This document shows positions 53,111 to 62,794 of a stretch of 64,000 nucleotides of DNA, one piece after another. The DNA is from Mucilaginibacter pedocola. GTDB taxonomy: Bacteria > Bacteroidota > Bacteroidia > Sphingobacteriales > Sphingobacteriaceae. The notes under the pieces are model-generated. The model worked only from the letters and a program-made list of their open reading frames with translations. It was not told the origin of the DNA and ran no database searches. Position 1 is the stretch's first letter; every line of letters starts with the position of its first letter. The position numbers and the translations under genes are program-made. Location: assembly GCF_002013915.1 (NCBI RefSeq), contig NZ_MBTF01000009.1:49587-113586 (forward strand), in the 5' to 3' direction.

Positions 53111-53635
53111 ATGATAATGGAATCGCATCTGGATTTTGAGGAGGGCAGATATTTTGAATATAATACCAAACGTACCCACGGTGCGGCAAGAGTATTAGAA
53201 GAATGCGTTATGAGATTAAAACTCATTGCCGATCTTACCGAACATTGTATTTGTCCGGTTTGCGGAGCACCCGATTGTGGTAACGAATTGATCTTATGGG
53301 CCCAGTTTGCTGATGAGAAGCTGGCCGTAATAATGGGCGGCGATACTTTTGGCAGTTTTTTGAGCCGTTGGCATTATGAAGGAATAAATGCAGATGACTA
53401 CCAGAAGCTTCCCGAGTTTATAAAGCAAGACAATGAGTGTACGGGTTGGCGCTCAATACATGCACCAATTAACAAAGAAATTGATGCGGCGGATTTTTTA
53501 AGAAGCCTTGAGGTAGTAAAAAACTCAGAATATACTTTGCCCGGGGACGAATTCCTGGAAATTTATTATCCCGTTTTAAAGCAATTTGCCGATGCGGTTA
53601 TCTCAAAAGATCTAACCTTGAATGTGTTAGATTAA
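53111..53635 (+). CDS. Hypothetical protein with CPxCG knuckle (174 aa)
   Basis: A soluble acidic protein without signal or helix. A zinc-knuckle-like CICPVCGAPDCGNEL at about 46-60 has four cysteines close together and may bind zinc. The rest is helical (VMRLKLIADLTEHC, DAADFLRSLEVVKNSEYT). Not recognised. A second ATG at 53117 (MESH) could be the start. A+T content is higher than that of its neighbours. Confidence 0.6.
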   Translation: MIMESHLDFEEGRYFEYNTKRTHGAARVLEECVMRLKLIADLTEHCICPVCGAPDCGNELILWAQFADEKLAVIMGGDTFGSFLSRWHYEGINADDYQKLPEFIKQDNECTGWRSIHAPINKEIDAADFLRSLEVVKNSEYTLPGDEFLEIYYPVLKQFADAVISKDLTLNVLD

Positions 53636-53683
53636 ATCTCTCAGGTTTGACTTTATGAACCATAGGCCAAGCTGCTTACTCTT

Positions 53684-53810
53684 GCTGCCGCGAGCGTCCC
53701 CGCTCGTGGCGCGTTTGCAAAGTTGGCACGATGCAAAGCGGACGTTGTATTGCGTTAATGCATAGTAGCTACCTGTCCTGCGGGCCATAAGCGGGGACGC
53801 TTGCGGCAGC
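53684..53810. repeat. GAGCGTCCCCGCTC palindromic element
   Basis: Outer arms GCTGCCGCGAGCGTCCCCGC and GCGGGGACGCTTGCGGCAGC, each with its own internal CGAGCGTCCCCGCTCG-type hairpin. It abuts the TAG stop of the minus-strand gene at 53811. Its right arm recurs, inverted, at 55921-55958 inside a coding region (35 of 38 bases identical). Confidence 0.8.
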
Positions 53811-54356
53811 CTAAAAACCAGCGCGTTGCTTACTGATACCTATTGCCCTCGCAATCCGCGGCCGGTTGTATCGCTGTAAAAGTATGGGGTACAAATTCAG
53901 AAAGATGTTAGTTATCAGTAGCGATAACGACTTTGCAAAACCGAATTGATTGGCCACATAAACATTGAAGCCTGCTACGATAATGAAAATGATGAGGTGC
54001 CCAAGTTCCGACTTTTTGGTGCGATGGTGCAGGTGTACTAAGGCATCTGTTTTCCTCTCTACCGGGGCGGCTTTTTTGTTTAGCTTTTCCCAGCCTATTA
54101 ACACCAATAATTTGCGGTAGATGTTTATGCCGAGCGCGCGGTAAAGCTTCCCGCCTTTCTCCCAGGGCTGCTCGTTGTAATAGCCGGAATTAAATCCGTC
54201 TTTCACGTTTTCGGTGAACGACATTACGCATCCCATCAACAGGAAGTTCAACGCCCAGGCAAACGCAAAGGTGTCCATCTTCATAAAATGCGCAAGTGCA
54301 TAGGTTAATGCAATGGTGATGAGTACAATAAAAATTAAGGTTAGGGTATTTCGCAT
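53811..54356 (-). CDS. Membrane protein, possibly CrtO-like acyltransferase
   Basis: A 181-residue protein with four or so hydrophobic helices: two at the N-terminus (IFIVLITIALTYALAHF, AFAWALNFLLMGCVM) and two near the C-terminus. The middle reads as a cytoplasmic part (YRALGINIYRKLLVLIGW) and the end as NLYPILLQRYNRPRI. That layout resembles glycosyl-diaponeurosporenoate acyltransferase-like proteins, but no carotenoid genes are near and the assignment is weak. Divergent from the marR gene. Confidence 0.5.
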   Translation of the reverse strand: MRNTLTLIFIVLITIALTYALAHFMKMDTFAFAWALNFLLMGCVMSFTENVKDGFNSGYYNEQPWEKGGKLYRALGINIYRKLLVLIGWEKLNKKAAPVERKTDALVHLHHRTKKSELGHLIIFIIVAGFNVYVANQFGFAKSLSLLITNIFLNLYPILLQRYNRPRIARAIGISKQRAGF

Positions 54357-54450
54357 CAGCTAAGTAATTAGGTACCGGGGCTGCCACTAAACTCGTAAAA
54401 AACAAGCAATGCTATTTAAACAAATAATTTTTCTTTTCTTTGTAAATTAA

Positions 54451-54462
54451 TTGACTAATCAA
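54451..54462. promoter_or_regulatory. Possible MarR operator
   Basis: TTGA-N4-TCAA inverted repeat four bases before the marR ATG. Its position fits autoregulation; no experimental support can be read from sequence. Confidence 0.35.
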
Positions 54463-54466
54463 GTAT

Positions 54467-54895
54467 ATGTCAAATATAAATACATCTTTAGAATTGTTGA
54501 TGCAGCTATCGCGGTTCCAGGCTTTAGTGGCGCGGAAGTTCGATCAGTTGAGCGTACATGGCTTAGGTTTTAACGATCTGTTGGTGCTGCATACCCTGCA
54601 ACAGGCGCCAAAAGAAAAAATGCGCAGGGTAGATCTTGCCGAACACATTGGCGTTACCGCATCAGGTATTACCCGTATGCTACTGCCCATGGAAAAAAAT
54701 GGCTGGGTAAGCCGCGAGGTAAGTGAACGCGATGCCCGCGTGGGCTTTGCCGTGCTTACCCCGGCCGGCAAGCGGCTGTACACAGAAGCCATAAAAACCG
54801 CACAGCATATTGCGGAAGGCATTGCACCCGGTCAACAACTGAACGATGGCACCTTACAACCGATGTTCAACTTCCTGAATAACCATTTAAAATAA
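54467..54895 (+). CDS. MarR-family transcriptional regulator
   Basis: A 142-residue winged-helix regulator. The DNA-recognition part is VDLAEHIGVTASGITRMLLPME, and the wing is REVSERDARVGFAVLTPAG; flanking helices form the dimer interface. Its stop overlaps the start of the phosphotransferase gene by one base (TAATG), so it probably controls that gene and itself. A TTGACTAATCAA half-site pair lies at 54451-54462, just before the start, and could be an operator. Confidence 0.9.
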   Translation: MSNINTSLELLMQLSRFQALVARKFDQLSVHGLGFNDLLVLHTLQQAPKEKMRRVDLAEHIGVTASGITRMLLPMEKNGWVSREVSERDARVGFAVLTPAGKRLYTEAIKTAQHIAEGIAPGQQLNDGTLQPMFNFLNNHLK

Positions 54896-55962
54896 TGCTT
54901 TCCGCTATATATCCCTTCCTACCCGAAACGCTTTTATCTGCCGTTGAAAAGGCCGTTCAACAAACCACAACTGAGCCTGTTATAAAGGCTTGCTTATTAT
55001 CCGGCGGTCTTTCCGAAGCCTCGGTTTTTCGCATCGATACTGAAACAAACAGTTATTTATTGAAGATTTTGCCGGAGGAAGGAACAGATTTAAAAGGCGT
55101 ACTCGCCAGGCATAAACTTGCATCAGCAGCGGGTGTTGCACCAGAGCTTTATTATGCCAATGATGTGCATGGTATACTCATAACCGCGTTCATTAATAGC
55201 CAACCCATTAGTTCGGCATTCTCTCCCGAACAAGCCATAATTGCATTAGCAAAACAGATAAAAACCCTGCATAACATCGAATACCCAGCAATCGGCGAGC
55301 AAACCGATTTGAAAGAAGTATTTGACAAAGCGGTGAACTCTTTAGCTGATAAGGGCTTTCTTGCTGACAACGCACCGAAAACATTTTTAAATACTTATGC
55401 AGCCATCAAAGACGCGTACCCCTGGAATCACACCTACAAGGTACTCAGCCATAACGACCTTAATCCGCGCAATATCCTATGCGATGGCAGCAAGTTGTGG
55501 CTGGTAGATTGGGACGTGTCATCCATCAACGACCGCTATGTAGACCTTGCCATGGCCGCTCACTTTTTTGTCTACACGCCTGACATGGAAAACCTGTTGC
55601 TGAACACCTATTTCGCCCGCGAACCATCGCTATATCAATTAGCCCGCTTCCGCATTATAAAACCCCTATGCCGCCTGGTATATGCAGAGATATTTTTACA
55701 GATGGTTTTAAAGCAACAATCCACGAACGCAACGTATAATACCGACCCAAACGAGACCAGCCTCGCAGCAGTAGGCCAGCTTTTAAGAACCGGAAACTTA
55801 TCATTGGATACCTCGACGGGGCAATGGCTGTATGGCAAAGCTTTGCTGAATGCTGCTTTGCAGGCTATAGAGGAAGAGGCTTTCAAAGAGTATATTTCAA
55901 CGCTCCAATCAGCTGCATCCGCTGCCACGAGCGTCCCCGCTCATGGCCCGCAGGACAGATAG
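54895..55962 (+). CDS. Aminoglycoside/choline phosphotransferase-like protein
   Basis: A 355-residue APH/choline-kinase-fold enzyme. Lys57 of the ATP-binding strand lies in YLLKILP. The Brenner motif is LSHNDLNPRNIL (His186, Asp188, Asn193) and the metal motif is VDWDVSS (Asp205). Its substrate is unknown; the link to a MarR regulator suggests a small-molecule-induced function. The last 13 codons (from AATSVPAHGPQ onwards) come from the palindromic element copy at 55921-55958, so the native end was probably about residue 342. Confidence 0.85.
   Translation: MLSAIYPFLPETLLSAVEKAVQQTTTEPVIKACLLSGGLSEASVFRIDTETNSYLLKILPEEGTDLKGVLARHKLASAAGVAPELYYANDVHGILITAFINSQPISSAFSPEQAIIALAKQIKTLHNIEYPAIGEQTDLKEVFDKAVNSLADKGFLADNAPKTFLNTYAAIKDAYPWNHTYKVLSHNDLNPRNILCDGSKLWLVDWDVSSINDRYVDLAMAAHFFVYTPDMENLLLNTYFAREPSLYQLARFRIIKPLCRLVYAEIFLQMVLKQQSTNATYNTDPNETSLAAVGQLLRTGNLSLDTSTGQWLYGKALLNAALQAIEEEAFKEYISTLQSAASAATSVPAHGPQDR
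55921..55958 (-). repeat. Half copy of the GAGCGTCCCCGCTC element inside a gene
   Basis: Thirty-five of 38 bases match the reverse complement of 53773-53810. It encodes the C-terminal tail of the phosphotransferase; the stop TAG follows at once. Confidence 0.85.
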
Positions 55963-55972
55963 GCGGTAAACA

Positions 55973-57046
55973 TTATTCCAATAGCGATAACAATTGGGAA
56001 GCTATTTTATCGGTTTCATTAGCCGAAAAACACCGCTGAAAATAATTGACATGGTTTACCAATTTATTTAGGGTAAGCACTTTGACGTACTGAAATTCTT
56101 CAACAGGTTTATAATTCATTAACACAATTAGGTTCTTTACCGCAATTTTTCTATGTCCCCAATGATGACTATTGATCGATAAATTCCCCTCGGCGACCTG
56201 GCTGTTCAATAACTTGTACAATGCCGTTCCCGCTCTTCTAACTTGCTGCACCGGAGAATAAAGGTTCAAATTATTTATAGAATCCAAACTCCAGTTTTTT
56301 GTCTCTATTAGAAAAATTCCAGCAGGAGATATCAGAATGTGATCTATTTGCACAGAATAAATATAACCATTCGTATTGTGGTCATAGATCGGAGGGTTGA
56401 AGGTACAGCTAAAGTCATTTATCAAAACATGGTCATCAGGTAGTTTCTTTAATTCTTCAACCACTTTTAATTCTCCAATAGCACCATAGATCGAGTTGTT
56501 TACGTCATCGATCACACTCTTCTTCTTATCAATTTCGGCTAACTCCACCGCACCACTTTCCTGTGTCGCTTTTTCAAAGTTCGAATTGATATATTCATAA
56601 CGGTTATTCGCAATGACACATGCCTTTTTAAGGTCTTTCAGTGCATTTCCGAACTTGCGATGAAAAGTAGTTTTATAATACCATATCTGAAGCCTGGTGA
56701 TAACCCTTTTAATGAACGCAATAAATGCCCCAAAATCTTTCGAAGTTGTTTGCGACAAACTTGTTAACCTATCCTCCAAGTTATTCAGGAGTATTCTATG
56801 GATCTGTTTAAGCTCAGCTTCTTTTGCATGTATCAAATTTTCTAAAACCGGAATTTGCTCAGCAAGTGCACGCTTTTCCTCTTCGACCAGATGTTGATGC
56901 TTTGAAATTATGCCTTGACGATTTACGGAATAACTTTTTTGAAAACTGATCAACTCATTCAACAATATAGAATCATGAATGCCGTTTTCGCGAAAATGTG
57001 ATTTGATAGTAGTTAAACAGCCTACTTCGTTATAAACCTTACACAT
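55973..57046 (-). CDS. NERD-domain protein with coiled coil
   Basis: A 357-residue cytoplasmic protein. Residues about 40-95 and 150-190 look coiled coil (EEEKRALAEQIPVLENLIHA). The second half is a NERD (nuclease-related) domain: GAIGELKVVEELKKLP, then QIDHILISPAGIFLIETKNW with the Asp and Glu-x-Lys of the PD-(D/E)xK core. It may process DNA or RNA, but NERD proteins are poorly characterised. Convergent with the phosphotransferase gene, 10 bases apart. Confidence 0.85.
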   Translation of the reverse strand: MCKVYNEVGCLTTIKSHFRENGIHDSILLNELISFQKSYSVNRQGIISKHQHLVEEEKRALAEQIPVLENLIHAKEAELKQIHRILLNNLEDRLTSLSQTTSKDFGAFIAFIKRVITRLQIWYYKTTFHRKFGNALKDLKKACVIANNRYEYINSNFEKATQESGAVELAEIDKKKSVIDDVNNSIYGAIGELKVVEELKKLPDDHVLINDFSCTFNPPIYDHNTNGYIYSVQIDHILISPAGIFLIETKNWSLDSINNLNLYSPVQQVRRAGTALYKLLNSQVAEGNLSINSHHWGHRKIAVKNLIVLMNYKPVEEFQYVKVLTLNKLVNHVNYFQRCFSANETDKIASQLLSLLE

Positions 57047-57202
57047 CCAATTTCTATAAAATGCTTAATTAAAAAATATGGTACATAGGAGGCCTACAAA
57101 AAAAATCGAGCGGCTACAAAAAGACTACGTGCATGAAACACTTTTCTTTATGAGCTTATGCGTTAAGGCCTTCGGTTTCTAAAGGTAACTTTTTCCCACA
57201 AA

Positions 57203-57229
57203 AAAAGCCCCAACTTCCGTCGGGGCTTT
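57203..57229 (-). terminator. Terminator behind hppA
   Basis: AAAGCCCC/GGGGCTTT arms around a 10-base loop with an A tract on the left (T tract on the minus strand); 20 bases after the hppA stop. Confidence 0.8.
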
Positions 57230-57249
57230 CAAATATTCAAGGTAATAAA

Positions 57250-59487
57250 TTACAATTTCTTATCAACCTGCACGGTATGCACATTCATCGATTGTACTTT
57301 CTCTTGTTTCTGCATCATTTTGTTGGTTGCATCGGCACTGTTAAGGTGCGGTGCTATAACTAAGGATACGATCGACATCAGTTTGATGAGAATGTTCATA
57401 GACGGGCCCGAGGTATCTTTGAAGGGATCGCCTACGGTATCGCCTGTTACAGATGCTTTGTGCGGGTCAGATTTTTTGTAGTAGATCTCGCCGTTTATCT
57501 CCACACCTTTCTCAAACGATTTTTTAGCGTTATCCCATGCACCACCGGCGTTGCTCTGGAAAATACCCATCAGCACGCCGCTTACGGTAACACCGGCCAA
57601 TAAACCGCCCAATACTTCGGGGCCGAAAATAAAGCCGATAAGGATCGGGGTGATCAGTGCGATAAGCCCCGGTGCAACCATCTCGCGGATAGAAGCTTTG
57701 GTTGATATCTCAACGCATTTCTCATACTCAGGGCGTGCCTTGTACTCCATAATGCCCGGTATCTCGCGGAACTGTCGGCGAACTTCTTCCACCATGCTCA
57801 TGGCCGCACGGCCTACTGCAGATATACACAGGGCCGAGAAGATGAACGGTATCATACCCCCCACAAATAAACCTGCCAATACGTTGGCTTTGTAAATGTC
57901 GATATGGTCGATACCTGCAACACCCACAAAGGCCGCGAACAAGGCCAGCGAAGTAAGCGCGGCCGAAGCAATAGCGAAACCTTTACCGGTTGCAGCAGTA
58001 GTATTACCAACGGCGTCCAGGTTATCGGTACGGTGGCGCACTTCTTCGGGCAGACGGCTCATTTCGGCAATACCACCGGCGTTGTCGGCAATAGGGCCAA
58101 AGGCGTCGATAGCCAATTGCATGGCCGTAGTAGCCATCATACCGGCGGCAGCAATAGCCACACCGTATAAACCCGCGAAGAAATATGAACCATATATACC
58201 GGCGGCCAAAACAATGATAGGCAACACGGTAGACTCCATACCAATGGCCAAACCACCAATAATGTTGGTGGCATGCCCGGTTGACGATTGCTTAATAATA
58301 CTCAGCACCGGGCGTTTACCCATAGCAGTATAGTACTCGGTAATGATACTCATCAAAGTACCCACAACCAAACCCACCACAATAGAACCAAACACACCGT
58401 TTTTGGTGAACACCAGCGAACCTGCTTTAACAGCACCGGTGGCGTCCAAATCGCGGGTTAGGTATAAATTGCCTTCGGGCAGCATCCACATTACCACAAA
58501 ATATGTAGCTATAGCGGTAAGCACGATAGATGCCCAGTTACCCATATTCAAAGCGTTTTGTACGCTGTCGGTTTCTTGTTTTACTTTTACCATGGCAGCG
58601 CCAACTATCGAGAAGATGAGGCCCAAACCGGCAATTACCATTGGTAATAACACCGGGGCTATACCGCCAAATTTATCGGCAGATACGATCTCGCGGCCCA
58701 ATACCATGGTGGCCAACATAGTAGCTACGTACGAGCCAAACAAGTCGGCACCCATACCGGCTACGTCGCCCACGTTATCGCCTACGTTATCGGCAATGGT
58801 AGCAGGATTACGCACGTCATCTTCGGGAATGCCGGCCTCAACTTTACCCACAAGGTCGGCACCTACGTCGGCCGCTTTGGTATATATACCACCACCCACA
58901 CGGGCAAACAACGCTATCGACTCGGCACCCAGCGAAAAGCCGGCCAGCACCTCAAGCGCTTTTTCCATATGTTCGCCATTTACGTTGCCGCCAACGCTGG
59001 TTACGTACATGGTGTAGAAAACGATAAATAACGAACCCAAGCCAATAATGGCCAAACCCGCAACACCCAGGCCCATAACAGTACCGCCGGTGAATGATAC
59101 TTTAAGCGCCTGCGATAAGCTGGTTTTAGCAGCTTGTGTAGTGCGCACGTTGGATTTGGTTGCAATACGCATACCCAAGTAACCGGCAAAAGCCGATAGG
59201 AATGCACCAATAATAAAAGATACAGCGATAACCGGGCTGGAGGTTTCTACGGTAGTACCGCTCCAGGCCAATAAAATGCCCGCTACAATAACAAAGTAGC
59301 TCAGAATTTTCCACTCGGCACGCAGGAAGGCCATTGCCCCATCAGCAATGTAACCCGCCAGTTCGCTCATCGAAGCATCACCGGTTTCCTGTTTGGTTAC
59401 CCAGGCAGATTTTACTGCCATTACGAGTATCCCCACAAGGCCAAATACCGGAATTAAGTAAATCAAGTAAGTGTTCAAAAGATCCAT
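57250..59487 (-). CDS. hppA: Membrane-bound ion-pumping pyrophosphatase
   Basis: A 745-residue membrane pyrophosphatase with 16 or so helices that couples PPi hydrolysis to ion export. The substrate site is [18 protein letters not shown] and [15 protein letters not shown]. The C-terminal set is complete ([26 protein letters not shown]). The potassium-dependence position in [10 protein letters not shown] is Ala, as in K+-dependent enzymes, which pump Na+ or both Na+ and H+ in many cases. Monocistronic, with its own terminator. Confidence 0.95.
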   Translation of the reverse strand: MDLLNTYLIYLIPVFGLVGILVMAVKSAWVTKQETGDASMSELAGYIADGAMAFLRAEWKILSYFVIVAGILLAWSGTTVETSSPVIAVSFIIGAFLSAFAGYLGMRIATKSNVRTTQAAKTSLSQALKVSFTGGTVMGLGVAGLAIIGLGSLFIVFYTMYVTSVGGNVNGEHMEKALEVLAGFSLGAESIALFARVGGGIYTKAADVGADLVGKVEAGIPEDDVRNPATIADNVGDNVGDVAGMGADLFGSYVATMLATMVLGREIVSADKFGGIAPVLLPMVIAGLGLIFSIVGAAMVKVKQETDSVQNALNMGNWASIVLTAIATYFVVMWMLPEGNLYLTRDLDATGAVKAGSLVFTKNGVFGSIVVGLVVGTLMSIITEYYTAMGKRPVLSIIKQSSTGHATNIIGGLAIGMESTVLPIIVLAAGIYGSYFFAGLYGVAIAAAGMMATTAMQLAIDAFGPIADNAGGIAEMSRLPEEVRHRTDNLDAVGNTTAATGKGFAIASAALTSLALFAAFVGVAGIDHIDIYKANVLAGLFVGGMIPFIFSALCISAVGRAAMSMVEEVRRQFREIPGIMEYKARPEYEKCVEISTKASIREMVAPGLIALITPILIGFIFGPEVLGGLLAGVTVSGVLMGIFQSNAGGAWDNAKKSFEKGVEINGEIYYKKSDPHKASVTGDTVGDPFKDTSGPSMNILIKLMSIVSLVIAPHLNSADATNKMMQKQEKVQSMNVHTVQVDKKL

Positions 59488-59647
59488 ATAAGTTAGTTAG
59501 TTTATAAAAAATGAGCTGGTAATAAATAAACTACGCCAGCGCGCAGGTATAATTGGTTGGTGCAAAATAGTAAAATTAATTTCTTTACAATAGCATGTCA
59601 AAATTTAAAGTTTTTGAATAGATTAGGGACTTAAAATTTAACTATTG

Positions 59648-61078
59648 ATGGCATCAGATTCTACTAAAGGTAAAATGAAGCACGAATTGAGCCTGCTCGA
59701 CGGCACTATGCTGGTAGCAGGTTCGATGATCGGTTCGGGTATATTTATTGTGGCTGCGGATATCACCCGCAACGTAGGCTCGGCCGGCTGGCTTATAGCC
59801 GTTTGGCTTATAACCGGTTTCATGACCCTTACCGCCGCCTTAAGTTATGGCGAACTAAGCGCCATGTTCCCCAAAGCAGGCGGGCAATACGTTTTCCTGA
59901 AAGAATCGTACAACAAACTAACAGCCTTTTTATACGGATGGAGCTTCTTCGCGGTTATACAAACCGGCACTATTGCGGCGGTGGGTGTAGCGTTTAGTAA
60001 GTTTACAGCCTACCTTATACATCCGGTCAGCGAGGACAACATCCTTTTAGATGCAGGCTTTTTAAAGATAAGCGCCGCCCAGATTGTTTCTATCGTGCTG
60101 ATTTTCTTCCTTACGTTCATCAATACCAAAGGTGTAAAAGGTGGCAAGCTGATACAAACTACTTTTACACTGACTAAACTATTGAGCCTTTTCGGTTTGA
60201 TCATTTTCGGTTTCCTGGCCTTTAAACCCGAAATATGGAGCGCCAACTGGGCCAACGCCTGGGACCTGCATAAACTTGCTAAAGATGGTACAACAAGCGC
60301 TTACACGATGGATGCAGCATTGGGTGCCATTGCTATTGCCATGGTAGGTTCCATATTCAGCAGCGATGCCTGGAACAATGTGACCTTTATAGCCGGCGAA
60401 ATGAAGAACCCGAAGCGCGACGTAGCACTGAGCTTGTTTTTCGGTACGCTCATAGTAACCATTATTTATGTATCGGCCAACATTGTTTACACCGGTGTTC
60501 TGTCGTTGAACGATATCGTAAATGCCGAAAAAGACCGCGTGGCCGTGGCAGCATCTTTGGTAATATTTGGCAGCAAGGGAGCATTGGTGATCGCTGTAAT
60601 GATCATGATATCAACCTTTGGCTGCAACAACGGGTTAATATTGGCAGGTTCGCGCGTTTATTATTCGATGGCGAAAGATGGCGTTTTCTTTAAAAAGACC
60701 GGCACCCTTAATGAAAATGGCGTACCCGAATTTGGCCTATGGATACAGGCCGTTGTTGCATCGATCCTTTGCCTCAGCGGCAAATACGGCGACTTGTTAG
60801 ATATGATATCATTTGTAGTGGTACTATTTTACGTGCTCACTATTATTGGTATTTACAAACTGCGTAAAAAACTACCCAATGCCGACCGCCCTTACAAAGC
60901 ATTCGGTTACCCGGTGCTGCCTGCGATCTATATCTTAATGGGGCTTGCATTCTGCATGCTGCTTATCATTTACAAACCGGCGTTCACCTGGCCGGGATTA
61001 GGCATTGTGCTGTTAGGCATACCTATTTATTTTATATCGCAAAGTAATGTTAAACCCGAACACGATGCGGTAGTTTAA
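59648..61078 (+). CDS. APC-superfamily amino acid permease (LAT type)
   Basis: A 476-residue transporter with 12 helices. The first-helix motif is GSMIGSGIFIVAADI; LSYGELSAMFPKAGGQYVFLK is typical of the LAT/SLC7-like group; the C-terminal half has PYKAFGYPVLPAIY. The likely role is exchange or uptake of neutral amino acids; the substrate is not certain. The ATG at 59648 is favoured over TTG at 59645. Divergent from hppA. Confidence 0.93.
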   Translation: MASDSTKGKMKHELSLLDGTMLVAGSMIGSGIFIVAADITRNVGSAGWLIAVWLITGFMTLTAALSYGELSAMFPKAGGQYVFLKESYNKLTAFLYGWSFFAVIQTGTIAAVGVAFSKFTAYLIHPVSEDNILLDAGFLKISAAQIVSIVLIFFLTFINTKGVKGGKLIQTTFTLTKLLSLFGLIIFGFLAFKPEIWSANWANAWDLHKLAKDGTTSAYTMDAALGAIAIAMVGSIFSSDAWNNVTFIAGEMKNPKRDVALSLFFGTLIVTIIYVSANIVYTGVLSLNDIVNAEKDRVAVAASLVIFGSKGALVIAVMIMISTFGCNNGLILAGSRVYYSMAKDGVFFKKTGTLNENGVPEFGLWIQAVVASILCLSGKYGDLLDMISFVVVLFYVLTIIGIYKLRKKLPNADRPYKAFGYPVLPAIYILMGLAFCMLLIIYKPAFTWPGLGIVLLGIPIYFISQSNVKPEHDAVV

Positions 61079-61094
61079 TAATAAGGCATTTTAC

Positions 61095-61150
61095 AAAGCG
61101 TTAAGGCGCTAAGTCACTTAAGTTTTTCTTTGCGGCTTAGCGCCTTTGCG
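61095..61150. repeat. Palindromic GGCGCTAAG repeat/terminator
   Basis: AAGGCGCTAAG pairs with CTTAGCGCCTT and flanking CGCAAAG-like words extend it. It fills the gap between the permease and the DD-peptidase and could end permease transcription. Confidence 0.6.
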
Positions 61151-61167
61151 TGAAAACCATTTACCGA

Positions 61168-62592
61168 ATGAACATCAACAGACTAAAATCAATAGCCATT
61201 ATAAGCCTGCTTTTGGCAGGGAATACTTTGCACGCCCAAAGCCTGCAGCAAAAACTGCAAATAGCTTTCAATAAACTACAGCAAGATAGCCAGTGCAAAT
61301 ATGCCACCCTTTCATTAACTGTGCTTGATGCCAAAACCGGCGAACAGGTATTTGCCGCCAACCCGGATATGGGTTTGGCACCGGGCTCTACCCTGAAAAC
61401 CGTTACCAGCATCACCTCATTTTTTGTTTTGGGGAAAGATTATCAGTTTGAAACTCAGTTAGGCTACACCGGCAGTATCGATAAAAACGGCACGCTTACC
61501 GGCGATATCATCATCAAAGGCAGCGGCGACCCAACCCTGGGCAGCTGGCGCTATACCGCTACCAAAGAAGGCAATGTGTTGGCCACTATGGCAGATGCCA
61601 TTAAAAAAGCTGGCATTAAAAAAATACAGGGTAAAATTATTGGCGACGATGGCGCATACAACCACCAAAGCATCCCCGATGGCTGGATATACCAGGACCT
61701 TGGCACGTACTATGGCGCTGGCATTGCAGGCCTTTGCTGGCGCGAAAACCAGTTCGATATAAAACTGAACACAGGTAGCGTTGGCCAACCCATTACGGTA
61801 GCAGGCACCGTGCCCGATACCTATTACCTGCAATACAAAAGCGAACTAATAACCGGCGCCCCTAAAACCGGCGACCTGGCTTACCCCTACCTGCCGGGCT
61901 TCAACAGCAAAACCATGTACCTGCGCGGCACTTACGCTATCGATCAAAGCAAAAAAAGTATCTCCGCCGCCATCCCCGACCCGGCCTACGATGCCGCCCT
62001 GCGCCTGAACGATACGCTGAAGAAACTGGGCATAACCATAAGCACCGAACCGGCTTCCTCATTAACGCTAAAAGAGAAAGCATTGGTTATACCTGCTGCA
62101 ACCGGCAACTTAACGGTTATCAGATCGCCCGAATTGAGTAAGATCGTTTACTGGCTTAACCAAAAAAGCGTGAACCTTTATGCCGAGCAATTGCTGGCAA
62201 CCTTAGCCACCAAACTTGGCAAAACACCCGTAACCAGCGATGGCGTGGAAACGATGAAAAACTTCTGGGATGCCAAAGGCATAGACCCGCGCAGCATGAA
62301 CATTTACGATGGCAGCGGCCTCTCGCCCGAGGACAGGATAACGTCTTCTACCATTGCCCACATATTACAAGCCGCCCACCAGGAAAAATGGTTCGGCGAT
62401 TTTTATGAAAGCCTGCCGGTTTATAACGATATGAAAATGAAAAGCGGCAGCATCAGCGGGGTACAAGCCTACGCAGGTTTCCAAAAAAACAACGGCCGCG
62501 AACTTTGTTTTTCTATTATGGTGAACAATTACAACGGCACAGGCAGCGGCATAAGGGCGAAGATGTTTGCGGTGCTGAATGAGTTGAAGTGA
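61168..62592 (+). CDS. dacB: D-alanyl-D-alanine carboxypeptidase/endopeptidase (PBP4, S13)
   Basis: A 474-residue periplasmic penicillin-binding protein of class C type 4 that trims or cuts peptidoglycan cross-links. The signal peptide is IAIISLLLAGNTLHAQ. The catalytic SxxK is Ser74-Lys77 in PGSTLKT, the SxN motif is SVN in QKSVNLYAEQ and the KTG-type motif reads KSG in KMKSGSISG. The large insertion domain between SxxK and SxN is present, with the S13 hallmark GDDGAYNHQ. The ATG at 61168 is preferred over GTG at 61150, which lies in repeat DNA. Confidence 0.92.
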   Translation: MNINRLKSIAIISLLLAGNTLHAQSLQQKLQIAFNKLQQDSQCKYATLSLTVLDAKTGEQVFAANPDMGLAPGSTLKTVTSITSFFVLGKDYQFETQLGYTGSIDKNGTLTGDIIIKGSGDPTLGSWRYTATKEGNVLATMADAIKKAGIKKIQGKIIGDDGAYNHQSIPDGWIYQDLGTYYGAGIAGLCWRENQFDIKLNTGSVGQPITVAGTVPDTYYLQYKSELITGAPKTGDLAYPYLPGFNSKTMYLRGTYAIDQSKKSISAAIPDPAYDAALRLNDTLKKLGITISTEPASSLTLKEKALVIPAATGNLTVIRSPELSKIVYWLNQKSVNLYAEQLLATLATKLGKTPVTSDGVETMKNFWDAKGIDPRSMNIYDGSGLSPEDRITSSTIAHILQAAHQEKWFGDFYESLPVYNDMKMKSGSISGVQAYAGFQKNNGRELCFSIMVNNYNGTGSGIRAKMFAVLNELK

Positions 62593-62618
62593 GCCCCCTA
62601 CCCCCCTGAAGGGGGAAC
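62591..62618. repeat. GCCCCC...GGGGGA repeat
   Basis: Starts at the stop of the DD-peptidase gene: GAGCCCCCTACCCCCCTGAAGGGGGAAC shortened to the CCCCCTGAAGGGGG core. Family of 43988 and 46623. Confidence 0.65.
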
Positions 62619-62635
62619 AGAAGTTTGATAAAAAA

Positions 62636-62789
62636 TGTCGTTTCGACGAACAGTGGGCAGGGAAAAGCGAGGCGTGAGGAGAAAACTTATAAGAGCGATA
62701 GGCGGGCTTGCATTATGGATAAGTGAAGTGTCGAAGTTTTCTCTTCGCCCTCCCGCTCCTTTCCTGCCCACGTGCTCATCGAAATGAAC
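62636..62789. repeat. Dispersed palindromic repeat next to the IS110 element
   Basis: Left arm TGTCGTTTCGACGA with AGTGGGCAGGGAAAAGC; inner GAGGAGAAAACTTATAAG; right GTTTTCTCTTCGCCCTC, then TCATCGAAATGAAC. The right end touches the transposase stop region. Confidence 0.75.
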
Positions 62790-62794
62790 TGTGT

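Noticed and set aside
58343..59017. 224-codon open frame antisense to hppA
   Set aside because: Product is Thr/Pro/Ala-rich low complexity typical of a reverse-strand shadow of a Gly/Ala-rich membrane gene.
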